Below, piece by piece: positions 14,204-25,914 of a stretch of DNA of 64,000 bases. Location: positions 963,095 through 1,027,094 of the forward strand of contig NW_011887296.1 in assembly GCF_000151315.2 (NCBI RefSeq). The letters run 5' to 3'. Numbering within the stretch: the stretch's first letter is position 1; every line of letters starts with the position of its first letter. This DNA comes from Capsaspora owczarzaki ATCC 30864. Its lineage: Eukaryota; Opisthokonta; Filasterea. Both the position numbers and the translations under genes were made by a program. A model generated the notes under the pieces. That model was not told the DNA's origin and did no database searches. It saw only the letters and a program-made list of their open reading frames with translations.

Positions 14204-16971
14204 TTGACCTGGGGGTCGCTTGTAGTGGACGAAAGATTGTGCAATAAATGAATTTGGGGTTTTCAAGTGTTATCGCGAAGCCTCAATCAACGAATCCCTG
14301 TCATCAAAGTCACAACACAAATGCAGACAGGAGGTGAGTCGAAATTGACGACGGGAAATTGCAAAAAACCAACTTGACTCGATTGAGTGTAAACAACAAC
14401 AATTGGAACGAATTGAGAGGTTTTGTTTGGTGGGTGAGAACGGCAGGGTCGGACTGAAGAAGCTGCATGGGACAAATCGCGACTGGAGTAGATGTTGGTA
14501 GATGGGTCCTCCCGAGTGGGGAAGCAGAGCGAAGGAACGCGATCGAAGGAGGTTGACAAGAAGACGAAGAAGAAGAAGAAGAAGAAGAAAAAAAAAAATC
14601 CAAAAAATTATGAAAAAAACACCCCATTGCGAAAATTGTCAATGCAGGAGTGGAGAAACCAGTTGCTCGCCTTCGCTCCTTCGCTGCAGCAGAGCACTCC
14701 GCTGCAAGAGAGGGCAAGGGTGGTTGGTTGCGGTGTTTGTGCTCGCGTTGCTGGCGGCTGATTCTCGTCCCTCGAGGGAGGTAGCGAGCGAGCGAGGAGC
14801 GGTTGTGGGGTTGGTAGGGAAAAAGCAAGCAAAAAAAAAAAAAAAAATCAACGGGAAAAAAGAGCAAGCAAAACGAATCGCCAGAGCGAGGGAGAGAAGA
14901 GAAGGAATCAACGAGAACATAAGCACACGCACACATACACACACATGCAAGCGCAAGAGCGCAAGCCAGAGGGCAGAACGATGGGAGGCAAAGCAAGACC
15001 GTAACACAAAAAAAAAACAATTGAAAAAAAAAACATGGAACAAGCGGTAGTGGACCGCAAGCTGGCCTGAGTCACTGGACTGTTGGGACGCGCAGCTGGA
15101 GGAGTACAAGATACCAACTAGGGACACACAGGCTGCACATAGCAGCAGGAAGGCGAGAGAGAGGAAGGAGAGACAGCGTGAAGGCGACTCACAAAAAGAA
15201 GCAAAAGCTTGGGTCCAGATAATGAAAAAACGAGCCAAACCCAAATAAAAGTAAACAAAAAGCAAAATTTACAAAAAAATAAAATGAGCGTTTCCCAAAC
15301 GAGGATTGGTTGTCGCTCAATGTGATTTTTCGCACGAAATGTGAAAAAGACACATGCTTCGAAAAGCCAGGCAGCAAGGTACAATGCGAGAGGAGCATCA
15401 CGAATAACAGGCATGGCGAGCAGGAGAAGCGGGACACATGGAAGGAGCGAAAATCAACGCATGGAAAACGCGGAAGCGGAGCCTTAAAATGGCGAGGGAG
15501 TTGCTTTTAAATGAGACGCCCTATTTTGGAGTGTGCGCTCATAAAGTCGAAAAAAAAAAGGGGGGGGGGGCCCGGCNNNNNNNNNNNNNNNNNNNNNNNN
15601 NNNNNNNNNNNNNNNNNNNNNNNNNNNNNNNNNNNNNNNNNNNNNNNNNNNNNNNNNNNNNNNNNNNNNNNNNNNNATACACATTTGGTTTTTGAAACAA
15701 AAACGCGAAAAGGAAATCCCAGCCGAGGAGGAGTCTGGTATTCAAAGAGCTGAGCTACAAATATGGGGTTGGAAGCGGCGAATATTGAATCAGCCAAAGT
15801 TCGCAACATGGTTGTCGGAATGCAAATCCAACCCAAATCAGGCGCTTCCCACTCCTCCCCCTCTGTCCCACGAGAGGAACAGCCGACCGTGTCCCAGCGT
15901 CTGCCGCCCTCGCGCATGTTGCTCCTGAGGGACAGAGGGTGCTCGACCAAGAGCTCGGAAATGAATCGCAGCTGCATGTGGAACATGTCGTTTTTGAACT
16001 TCAATAAAGGAGCATTTTGTTTGTTGTTTACGTTTAGTGCCACCGGTTGGCACGGCTACCCTTGGCGCGTTCCTGCACTGCGCTTCCTCTCACTGCAACA
16101 ATCATAAAATTACCCCAGAGCAGAAAAAGGATCCAGAGCCGCAACCGCGGTCGCTGGCCCGCCGTGTTAACTGGCTGGTTGTGCAGGTGTAGCTCGTTGC
16201 TGCGTTCCAACGCGTTTCGCAATTTCGCCAAACGTTTACATGTCCTTGCCAATTGGTTTCTTACTTGCGATGCTTTTGTTTGTAAATAAACAGGATGCAA
16301 ATCCAAAAAGCGAAAATTCCAGACTGCGCTGCCGGATGTAACCGTTGTACAGTATTGCGATCGAAAGCATTGATCGGCAAACGGAGCCGGCTTTTTATTT
16401 TTGCCAAAGCACTCTGTTGACAGTACAGTGGACACTCTCCAACACAATACACCTCCCATAATCAAATCCATTTTTTCAACCTTGTTTCGTATTTTCCACT
16501 CGTTATTTTCTCTTCGGGAACAACGACAAATGAAAAAGAAGGTTTGAACAAAAAAAAAAAAAAAATCAAAATTCAAAAATCCTAGTCGACGTTGTTTTTC
16601 GCGCGTTTTTCGCCGATTGGAAGGTCGCTGAGCATGGCGGAAGGAAAAGCGAGACACTGACTGCAATCTGAGCAGTCAAAAACGAAAGCCAAGTAGCGCA
16701 TCGGCAAACGCTTTCTTGAGCTGGTTCGAGTAAAGTTGAGGGTGACCTGGCTGGAGGTGGGGGAAGAGTTTTGAGCGCCAGGTCGCGATCACACATCCCG
16801 CGTTCGTTATTCTCTCAACTTCAACCAAAAGGGGGTTACAAAGAAAGGAAAACAGCCAAATTTGTAGGGACGCTCGGGCACTGAGGACTGGGATTGGGGA
16901 GTGAGGCATCGCCGAGTGCTGTGGAGAGTCATTCAGCTGAGCACTCATTGGTTTTGTGTTTCTGGTTGTAG
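14204..16971. other. Gene-poor stretch between the RTK and GCN2, with an assembly gap
   Basis: About 2.8 kb with the upstream region of the RTK (minus) and of GCN2 (plus). It is rich in A and purine runs (GAAGAAGAAG near 14555-14600, A15 near 14830) and CA repeats near 14930. The 100-N gap is inside. The missing GCN2 first exon should lie here. A longish minus-strand open stretch at about 15677-16043 ends in the gap; I recognise nothing in it. Confidence 0.5.
15577..15676. other. Assembly gap (100 N)
   Basis: Exactly 100 Ns, the usual placeholder for a gap of unknown size. The left flank is an A-run followed by a G10 run and CCCGGC, a homopolymer context where sequencing often fails. Any exon here would be invisible. 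Confidence 0.98.
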
Positions 16972-19900
16972 CCTGCACCCCAGCTGGTCACTGCGGCGTC
17001 GGTCGCGGGGTCTGCTCAGTCTGCAGCAACAGCAGCAGCCACATTGGCCGCTGCGACGTCGGGCGATCGATCGGCTGCCGCTGCCAGTCGACCCTCAGCC
17101 TCCGCTGCCAGTGCGTCCGCGTTGCCGGCCACCATCCCTGCCCGAGCGCCGTCGTCGCCTGCCACGGGCGCGCTGTCGGTCGCCCTCAAGAACACGGACT
17201 ATGCGGAGCGCCAGAACAACGAGCTTGAAGTCACTCAGGCCATCTTCATGGTAGGTCTGGCGTCCTTGAAGCGACGATTTGCGTACCTGCCGCGTCAAGG
17301 CCAACATGACACTGGCGCACAGTGGCGTGTTGGTCACCGTCTGGCCAAATGTTAGGGCTGTTATTGTCCAATCTTTGCGTTTGTCTCACACGAATTTCTG
17401 CTGGTGAAACTTGTGCCGTTGCTCGCAGAACGATTTCAAGCTCGAGCCAAGTACAACGAATGCGGCCTGGGGGGTAAGCCGCAATAGCAATCGCAGCTCT
17501 ATGTTGTCGAGCATGCGATACGATGCATGATTGTATCGCGGGGGGGGGGTTGATATGGTTGAGCTCGATTCCAGCTCACTCTGCATTCATTTTCATGCCT
17601 CACTTGTTTCGCCGTTTGTTTGCAGGGTGCCAACACCTTCCCCGCCTTCACCATTTTCATTGCGCCAAAAGTCCTCGAGGGGACTGAAGCACACGTTTCG
17701 CTTGAGCTCTTCATCCGCTTCACCCGCCATTATCCAGACAAAGTGCCAGAGATTCAGTTAAAGGCTGTGAAGGGCTTGAGCTTGGAGCGTCAGTCCGAAC
17801 TACGCGGTCTCCTCGAAAAGCGGGCTCATGAGCGAAGAGGAACCGAGATGGTGCACGAGCTCGTGATGGTACGTGCTCAAACGCGAGGCGGATTTTTTTT
17901 TGGGTGTGTTTGCATTTTTGTTGAAACACTCACTGAAAAACACCCCTCCTTCAACTGCCATCATGCGTTTCGCCCGCAGGATGCACAAGAGTTTCTCGAG
18001 AAGCACAACCTGCCACCGCAACTCTCCTTCTACGACCAGATGATGGCCAGCAAGAAGCAAGCCGAGGAAGCGGCTGCAGAGCAAATCGAGCGCCAGCGCG
18101 AGCTCGAGGTGAAAGCCAAGGACGAGGAGAAGAAACAATTCGACCGAACAGTCCAGGAGGAGATTCGGAAGAAAGAGAATGAAGCCAAAGAAAAGATCAA
18201 AAGAATCAAGGAAGAGCAGCGCAAGTTGGAGGAGGATGTGCAGCAGGCTCAACAAAAGCCGCCAGTTGCTTCCGTCTCAGCCACAGCTGCACAGCCATCT
18301 ACTGCTGCAGGAGGAGCAGCAGCAGCAAAATCAAAACCGCCGACACAGCCGGTCTCTATACCCCACGCAGGGACAGAAGTTCCGCAAACAGCTTCGTACC
18401 TGCTTTCCTTTGAATCTGTTGCCACCTCCCCGCCATCAGCCGCGGCAACAGCTGCCGTAGCAGCCTCGACTGTCACGCCAGCGCAGTCGCCATCCAAGCT
18501 TCCTGGGGGAATCTTTTCTCTTTCCGACGCCGCCACGATTCAACGATGTAAACAAATTGCAAAGGGACCGCACGGGGCGTGCGTGTACCTCGGGATACGG
18601 AAAGACTCCGGCGATATGCTCGCCATCAAGGAGTACAAGTTGGCTGTTCGCCTGACTGCCAAGGGGAGCTCCTATGACTCTGATTCGTGTCAAATCGGCG
18701 CCGCCCGGCATCTCAAATCCCTGGCTACGATGCACCTCGACGTTGAGCACTTGCGTCGCCTCGACCACCCTCATCTTGTGCGATGTTTCGGCATGACCTA
18801 CTTTAACCAAGCCGAGAACTTTACCTGCACTTTTTACCAAGAGTTCATTAGCGGCTGCACGATAGCCGCGTTACTCGTCAAGTTGACGCGCTTGGACGTC
18901 GCCACCGTGCGGCTCTACACGACACAGGTTGTGTCAGGTCTCGAGTATCTCCACAGCCATGCCATTGTGCACCAAGCCATCAAAGCAGCCAACGTTTTCG
19001 TGGACAACGAGGGGAACATTCGCCTGGCCGATTTCTTGATCGAGCGACAAATACGAGAATTTCAGCTCACCGCACGAGCACCGCCGAGCGAGCCTGTTGC
19101 GTACGAGCACTTGTGGGATCCAAACTCTGTATGGTCACCTCCAGAGCTCTTCAATGCCACCAGTAGGTCCGAGCGTTCGCATCACAGCGCTGGCCTCTCC
19201 ACATCGCCCAGCTCCTCAGCTGGTGCGCCGGCACCGCAGTTCAAGAAAAAGAGTGACATTTGGTCGTTGGGGTGTCTCGTGCTCGAGATGCTGGCGGGAT
19301 CTGCGTTTTTGAACTCGCGCGACCCTCGCACCTCGCCAGAACTTTGGATTCCGGACAAGATGCCGATGGAGGTGGTTGACTTCATCCGGCAGTGCCTCGA
19401 CCCCATTCCGAGCCATCGTTCGGCCGCTCCCAACCTCCGCACCCACCCGTTTCTGACCAATTCGCTCATGCCGGGCATGTCAAGAACTGGAGACACCCTT
19501 CAGCCCATGCCGTCCTTTGGCAAAATTGCCAGCGGGTTGGCAGCTGCCAAAGCGCAGCAAGCATTGACCGCCAAGCCATCCGATCTGCCGGCAGGCACCG
19601 CCCCGACACAGGGGGCTGTCGAGCCTGCACCCTTCCGTCAAAAACTGACCCTGATCATCCCTCCTGGTCCGATGGGCTCCAATCGCCCTGCTGCTGCAGC
19701 AGCACCGTCCAAGCCTATCGCGATCGTGTCCAAGCAGAAATCCTCGCGCGATCCTCGGGGACAGTCGCCAGATGATCTCTCGACAAGCCCCATGGCACTC
19801 ATGCAGCAACACTTCCAGCAGCAACAAATCACGCAAGCACGCATTGCACGGCAACATTTGAACGAGCTTGCGAGCCTTCCCAAGGCTGCAGCAGCCGCCG

Positions 19901-20454
19901 TGTCGACTGAGGACTTGCCAGCTCCACAGATGCCGTCGCGGTACCGATCCGACTTTGAGGAAGTTGGGTTTTTGGGGAAGGGCGGCTTTGGTGATGTCAA
20001 GAAGGTGCGCAACAAGCTCGACAGCAAATTCTATGCCATCAAGACTGTCCGTCTGGATCAACACAGTGAGCCCACCAACCGCAAAATCATTCGGGAGGTG
20101 ACGCTGCTGTCTGCGTTGCACCACCAATACATTGTGCGCTACTACCAAGCCTGGATTGAAACGGCCGATGGCTCTGGCTGGAACTCTGTGGCCAATCACT
20201 CGCTGGACGATTCCGACTATGAGGAGGACGATGAGAGCTTGGGGTCGGAAGAAAGCTCTGACATCGACCTGGACGAGGACAGCCTCGTTCGGCGCCCCAA
20301 CAACCGACGCGACGATTCCTTGAACGACTCGGACGAAAGTATCTTGTTTGAAAGTGGCTCTGGGCCTGCCAATTTCGACGACGATGATGAAGACACTGAC
20401 GAGCTTGATGATGATGATGAAGACGATGACGACGACGATGACGATGAGAACGAT

Positions 20455-20486
<32 letters not shown>

Positions 20487-23400
20487 TGAAGACGACGACG
20501 ACGATGCCGACTCTGAGGATGAAGACGACGACATGCAGGAAATTGTCTTCCAGCGCACTCCAGATACACGCAAGCTGGCCAAGACCGAGCATCAAGCGGC
20601 ACACCTCAAGCGGATGCAACAGCACGCGCACCAGCAAGCGAAGGGGAAGAAGCGCTTGGCTGAGAAGGCGCCTCTAAAGTCCTCCTCGGGCGCGACTGGG
20701 CCTTTCATTCAGTTTGGCAACTTTAGTTCGGATGAACAAACATTGACCGAGCGTTCTGAGACCGGCTCTCCGTCAACGCCCAGCGTCCCGACTCCAGTGC
20801 TATCCGACCTTCCTCGCAAGCATACGGGTGTCGCCACTGGAGTCCCGGCAGCGGCAACTGCTGTCAACAAAAAGCCCAAGCCTCGTGACGATCCCCGCCG
20901 ACCAATCCAATACCTCTATATTCAGATGGAGTATTGCGAAAACACACTTCGGGCGCTCATTGACGCTGAGCTGTACAAGGACTCGGAGAAGGTGTGGCGC
21001 CTCTTCCGTCAAATTTTGGAAGGTCTGAACTACATCCATGGTCAAGGCATCATCCATCGCGATCTCAAGCCCTCCAACATTTTCATTGATTTCGAAGGCA
21101 ACGTCAAAATTGGAGACTTTGGCCTCGCCACCAACTTTGCAGCCGCTGTCGCGCTTGCCGCAGCGGGCACCGGTTCTGCTACTGCTCTTGCTTCCAGTGG
21201 GAGCGCGCTCATGACCGAGGACAGTCGCGAACACCTACCAACCAAGTCACAATCGCAGGAGCACCTTTTGGGCGACGGTCTGACAAGCGACGTTGGAACC
21301 AGCTATTACATTTCGCCAGAGCTGCGATCTCCGTCCTCCGTTCCGGTCGGCGGCACTGCGACTGCGGATGCCCCTTCCTCCGTCAGCACGGTCTCACTGG
21401 TTACTGCACGCACAGTCAAAGGGAAACACGCCACCGGCAAAGGACCGACACCGTCGACCCGCAACCCACACGCGCGTGTCGCGGCAAGCGAGCTTCCGTC
21501 CACCACTGCTGTCACAGCCCCTGGATCCATTCCTGGCGCTGGATCTGTCCGCTACAACCAAAAAGTCGACATTTACAGTCTTGGCGTCATCTTCTTTGAA
21601 ATGTGGTATCCAATGACGACCAGCATGGAACGCGTCGCGATTCTTCGCAACATTATCAAAGCCGATCCTATGGTGCCGGAGGATTATTCAACCCGAGTCT
21701 CCAACGAAGGTGAGTTTGTTGTCCTGCGCCGAGTGATGACTGCTTTTTTCCCCCCTTGGTGTTATGTCCCGTTTGCTCACCTTCGTTCTTTTGATCTCGG
21801 CGCGAGCACAGCCCATCAAATTCTTGTTTGGTGTCTTGAGCACAATCCCAAGGCTCGACCAACGGCGGCCGATATCCTTGAATCGCCCAACATGCCAGCA
21901 AAAGCGGAAACCGAGACCTTTAAGGACATCAAGCGCGCATTGACGCAGCAAAACTCCGATACCTACAATCAAGTGGTCAACGTGAGTGATTGAGCGCTCC
22001 GTTTGTTTTTTTTGATCATCAATATTATCGTTCTCACTTTGTTTTTTCTTGCAATACCTGCAGTTCCTGTTCTCTCAACCACCCGATCGCATGCTGGACT
22101 ACACGTATCACGTCGGTTCACATTCTGTCGGCATTGTATCCACCGGAGCGATTCTCGTTCGAAATCGCCTTCTCGAGCGCATGCTTCCTGTTTTCCTTCA
22201 TCATGGTACGCATGTCTTGTTTTGTGCAGACAGTCGGTTTGTATTCCCTGGTGCTAACTCTCCCCCCCCACACACTCGCATACCCGTTCGGCAGGTGCAA
22301 TCGAAATGGCGCCGCCATTGCTTTTGCCAAGCATTTGCTTGGCGGACACCCCAAACATTGTCCATATGCTCGACAGGATGGGCAACGTGCTTGCGCTCCC
22401 TTACGACCCGACTCTTGGATTTGCGCGATACGTGGCCCGCAACAACATCCACTTCCTCAAGCGATACCGTGTGGACCAGGTCTTCCGCGAAGGAGTTGCT
22501 GCCAACCCGTCCCAGTTCAACGAGGCTGCGTTTGACATTGTCGACGCATCGGCCTGCTCTTCGTTGCTGCCCGACATTGAAGTGCTTTATACCACCTACG
22601 AGGTGCTGCGCGAGATTCCGACATCCTCTTCGTTCAACTACACAATTCGCATCAATCACGGCGCCATCACCTATGCCATCTTGCGCCACTGCGGTGTGCC
22701 CGAGGACCGCTACTTTGAGGTGTGCAAGCAACTCACACCCGACAAGCTTTCCATCCTCCAGCTCAAACGCCGCCTTGTCACCGAGCTTCGAGTGCTTGAC
22801 GGCGCTTCTGCCGAACTGCTGCTTTTGCACTTTGCCATCAAGGGCACTGTCAATGACGTGGGTGCCAAGATCAAGCCGCTGCTTAGCTCGACTGTTCCCG
22901 GCGTGTCGGAAAGCGCTGCTCGGGGATTGCGCGACTTGCGCACGCTGATGGACTATGCCAAATATTTCGGCATTCAGCAGGCAATCTTTCTCGATTTGTC
23001 GCTGGTGCAGCGGCAGCACTACTACAACGGCATGTACTTCCAGTTTGTGCGACCGGTCGCTCAACGCTCGCCGTCAGCTCCATCCAAGTCGGGTGACTTT
23101 GGTGGACGCAAATACGACGTTGTCGCGTATGGCGGTCGTTACGATCGGCTGGTTCAGTCCTTCCAGTTGCAGCAGGACGAAATTGCCACCGCCCCTGTGG
23201 CGGCCGTTGGAGTCGTCATTCGCATCGAGCAGCTCATGGCAGATGCGTTCTGGAAGGGGACGTACGATCCCGACAAGGACTATGTGCAAGACATGATGCG
23301 AGGCGTGGGTGTGACGCATTTCCCGTTTTCTGGCCTTCCACCGCACCTCCAGAGCATTGCCGGTGCCAAGGGAGACGAAAAGCGTGCCTTGTTGGGCGAG

Positions 23401-24327
23401 CGTTCCGCTGGGTGCCAGTCGGACGTGCTTGTCTTTGAGGTTGGCAAGAGCGTGTTCGAGGCTCGATTGCAGTGCGTGCAAGAACTCTGGGCCGCTGGAA
23501 TTCGCGCCCAGATCACCTACGATCCTTTGCAACGCGAGAAGATTGAAAGCCTGCATCAGTTCTGCAAGGAGGCTGGCATCAACTGGGTGGTGCAGCTCAA
23601 GGACCAGGCCGTCAAAGTCCGCAACCTCGAGACCAAGTTTGAAACCGAGGTGGTTCGAGCAGACTTGGCGAATTTCCTGGTGAATGCCATTCGTCAAGCT
23701 CAATCGCAGCCACCCGGCGTTTCTCGTCGCTCAGCCCAGACCGTCCCAACCAGCGAAGGAAGCGCCAGCGAGCATTCCAAGTATGCTGGCGGCTCGCAGG
23801 GAGGATCATCTGCCGCTGGCAGCATGGACCGAGGCGGAACATCTCAGCATGCCACGGGGTCAAGCGGTTCCGCCAGCACAGCAGCGGCTGGAGCAGGATT
23901 GTCATCGGGCGGTGGCTCGTCCACTATCTCATCCAACCTCAGCAGCTCTTCGGGCGTCGCGCAACTCGGCAACCTCAATGTGGTGATTTTGTCGCCAGAA
24001 AAGCTGCAGCAAAACCGCAAGAAAAAGTACATTGGCTATGCGTGGAATCGGGTGACGCCTCTTTTGCCCTATCTGGCCGCGCGCGGCAAAATCGAAGTGG
24101 CCGGTGTGGACTTGCCAACGAGCGTGGTACGCGACTTTGTTGGGTCGGTGCGCGTCGCGGAAGAGAGCACAATTCGGGCGTTCGTCGAGCGCACGGCCAA
24201 GTACAAGAAGCATGTATCTGGCCTGCTCGACCACGTCAAGCAGTGCGCTGCCTCCGGCTCACCCTTCATGTTCCTTTACAGCTACTCTGAGGAAACCAGC
24301 GAGATGCTGATTATGACGCTCCGATAA
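16972..24327 (+). CDS. EIF2AK4: eIF2-alpha kinase GCN2 (first exon not found)
   Basis: Stress kinase that senses uncharged tRNA and phosphorylates eIF2-alpha. Exons: 16972-17250, 17429-17473, 17626-17868, 17980-21709, 21812-21981, 22064-22205 and 22295-24327, giving 2213 codons seen. The first listed exon follows a TAG acceptor and has no in-frame ATG before its last codon, so a start exon lies upstream. Counting from 16972: RWD domain about 78-198 ([25 protein letters not shown]); charged coiled coil 200-270; pseudokinase about 367-670 (HQAIKAAN and DFL replace HRDLKxxN and DFG); active kinase from about 843 ([39 protein letters not shown]) with an Asp-rich insert near 990-1040; HisRS-like domain about 1510-2030 ([27 protein letters not shown]); Ser/Gly linker; C-terminal dimerisation part from about 2100. 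This is the full GCN2 order. Confidence 0.95.
20370..20535 (+). repeat. Asp-codon (GAC/GAT) repeat in the GCN2 kinase insert
   Basis: About 165 nt of mixed GAC/GAT/GAA codons encode roughly 50 acidic residues, with an uninterrupted run of 13 Asp codons. It lies between the N-lobe segment ending YYQAWIE and the hinge segment [11 protein letters not shown], where GCN2 kinases carry a long insert. Mixed codons suggest it is old and selected at protein level rather than a fresh DNA repeat. Confidence 0.8.
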
Positions 24328-24537
24328 AGCGCCCGCCCTCGTTTATTTTGTTCTATATATTTTTTCAGCTTTGTGTTCTGTGTGATTTTGTTTTTTTTGT
24401 TTTTGGAAATTTTATGTTTTCTGTACTGTATACCGCTCCAGCTTGATGTTTTGCAACACAACCATTCAAGTAAGCAACACCTTATTGACAGCCCGGGCTC
24501 TTCGACACACTCACACACAACAGCCCCTCACCCAAAT

Positions 24538-25914
24538 CTACTCTTGTGAAATCGACGCGCGTGTTTGAGTGGCAGCTTGTGTGCGGGGCTCTTTCAGCGC
24601 TGGCCCTGAAGCATGCATTCCAAGCGTGTTTGTCTTGTGCAAACCGAGCGGGTTTGTGCTGGAGACTGCAGGTTTGCTTTGGTGGGAAGCTGCAGGCTTG
24701 ACGGCCGCTGGCTTCAACGAAGTAGAAAAGGGCGCTGAACCTGGAACATTCAACAAACACACTTCGAGTCAGCCCACGACGTTTCACGACAAGTTGCGCA
24801 AGCTGCGCGACCGACAGTTGCTTACGCTTGGTCTCGGCAAGGGAAGAGGAGCTGCTTCGTGAATTCGCTGGAAGTTTGGGCGCGACTTTCGGTGCATGAG
24901 CTTCCGTCGATGGTGCAAACGCGCTTGCCGACTGCATCTGAGACGCGCGCTGTTGCTGGGCTTGACGGCGGACCATCTCGTATGCGAGGGATGTGTAAGG
25001 CCTTGTGACTTTTGGAGGCACGTACGACGCGGGCACACTCGTCTTTGCGGGAGGCCCGTTCTGCTTCAACCCCTCGGACGGGCGAGTCGTCACAACGAGG
25101 TGTGTCTCACCATCAGCATTCTTTTTGCTATCGTCGTTGGTGCTGGAGCAGGGTTCCTTCGGTGCAGCAGCATCTGGAGCAGAACGAGCGTCGTCAACCG
25201 GTGCGATCGGAGCTGTCGGCGTTTCAGCATCCACTGGCATAGCTGCTTCAATTGGTTGATTCGCACATTCCCCTGCTTGATTCACAGTCTCTCCTTCCGC
25301 AAATAGGAGGGTTTCAAGCTCGGCGGCATTTTGGATTTGCGGCAGTTCAATCTTTGGCGATTCCTCGAGCTCCTGAGCTGGCTCTGCAGCACTACAACGA
25401 GTCCAAGTTGGTTCATGAGTACACATTGAATCACATTGCCTCATGAGCACCATCAGACTGCTGAGCGATTGTTTCTCGGGGGTTTGTATAAGGGGTGGGA
25501 TTTTGAGTGGTTTCTGAAACCGTTGAAAAATCCCAAAAACCCAACTTCCCGCTTTTTGCTTTCTTTTACCTCGTGGATGCTTCTTCAGCGACAGTCGCGT
25601 GCTCGGTCTGCGCATCAACCTGCAATGCCTGCTGCTCCTCTTCCTGCGCAGTCTGGGCGAGTGACACGGCGGCTGGCGCGGCCAGGGCGGACTGAAACAG
25701 CTCGAGCAGTGCCTGTTTCAAAACTTCGTTCTGTGCGTGGTTTCAGGTTTCAGTTGTGAGCCGACTTTGCACGCGCAGCACGCAGCACGCAGCACGCAGC
25801 GCTCACTAAGCAACAGCAAGGAGCTACCTTCTGATTGGCACGGATACCGTGCTCTTTGGCGAGCTGCTGGAGTTCGGGTCGCTTGAGCGCGTCAATCTGG
25901 GCTTCAGTCAGCAT
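24538..25914 (-). CDS. SAP-like domain protein, possibly NuSAP-like
   Basis: Four exons (25914-25828, 25730-25570, 25391-24826, 24740-24538) give 338 aa. Residues 1-45 read MLTEAQIDALKRPELQQLAK, then EHGIRANQKNEVLKQALLEL, a helix-turn-helix like SAP domains and like the N-terminus of nucleolar/spindle protein NuSAP, which bind DNA or microtubule-related partners. The remainder is acidic then Ser/Lys-rich (PKVTRPYTSLAYEMVRR; SSSSLAETKR) and looks disordered. The last intron (24825-24741, GTAAGC...CAG) must be removed to reach the Lys/Pro-rich tail (STSLKPAAVKPAASHQSK). The exon 2-3 junction uses TAG at 25394-25392; a CAG 8 nt further on would break the frame. Function is inferred only from the short N-terminal domain. 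Confidence 0.7.

Noticed and set aside
15677-16043. Minus-strand open stretch next to the gap that looks somewhat protein-like
   Set aside because: No family match, no clear splice sites or start, and it ends in the gap. Kept only as a note in the spacer entry.
19480-20637. 385-codon minus-strand frame with long Val/Ile runs
   Set aside because: It is the antisense reading of the GCN2 Asp tract (GAC/GAT gives GTC/ATC), not a membrane protein.
24482-24537. Read-through of the SAP-like gene past 24741 in the unspliced frame to 24482
   Set aside because: The unspliced reading loses the Lys/Pro-rich tail and crosses a good GTAAGC...CAG intron (24825-24741); the spliced frame stops at 24538.
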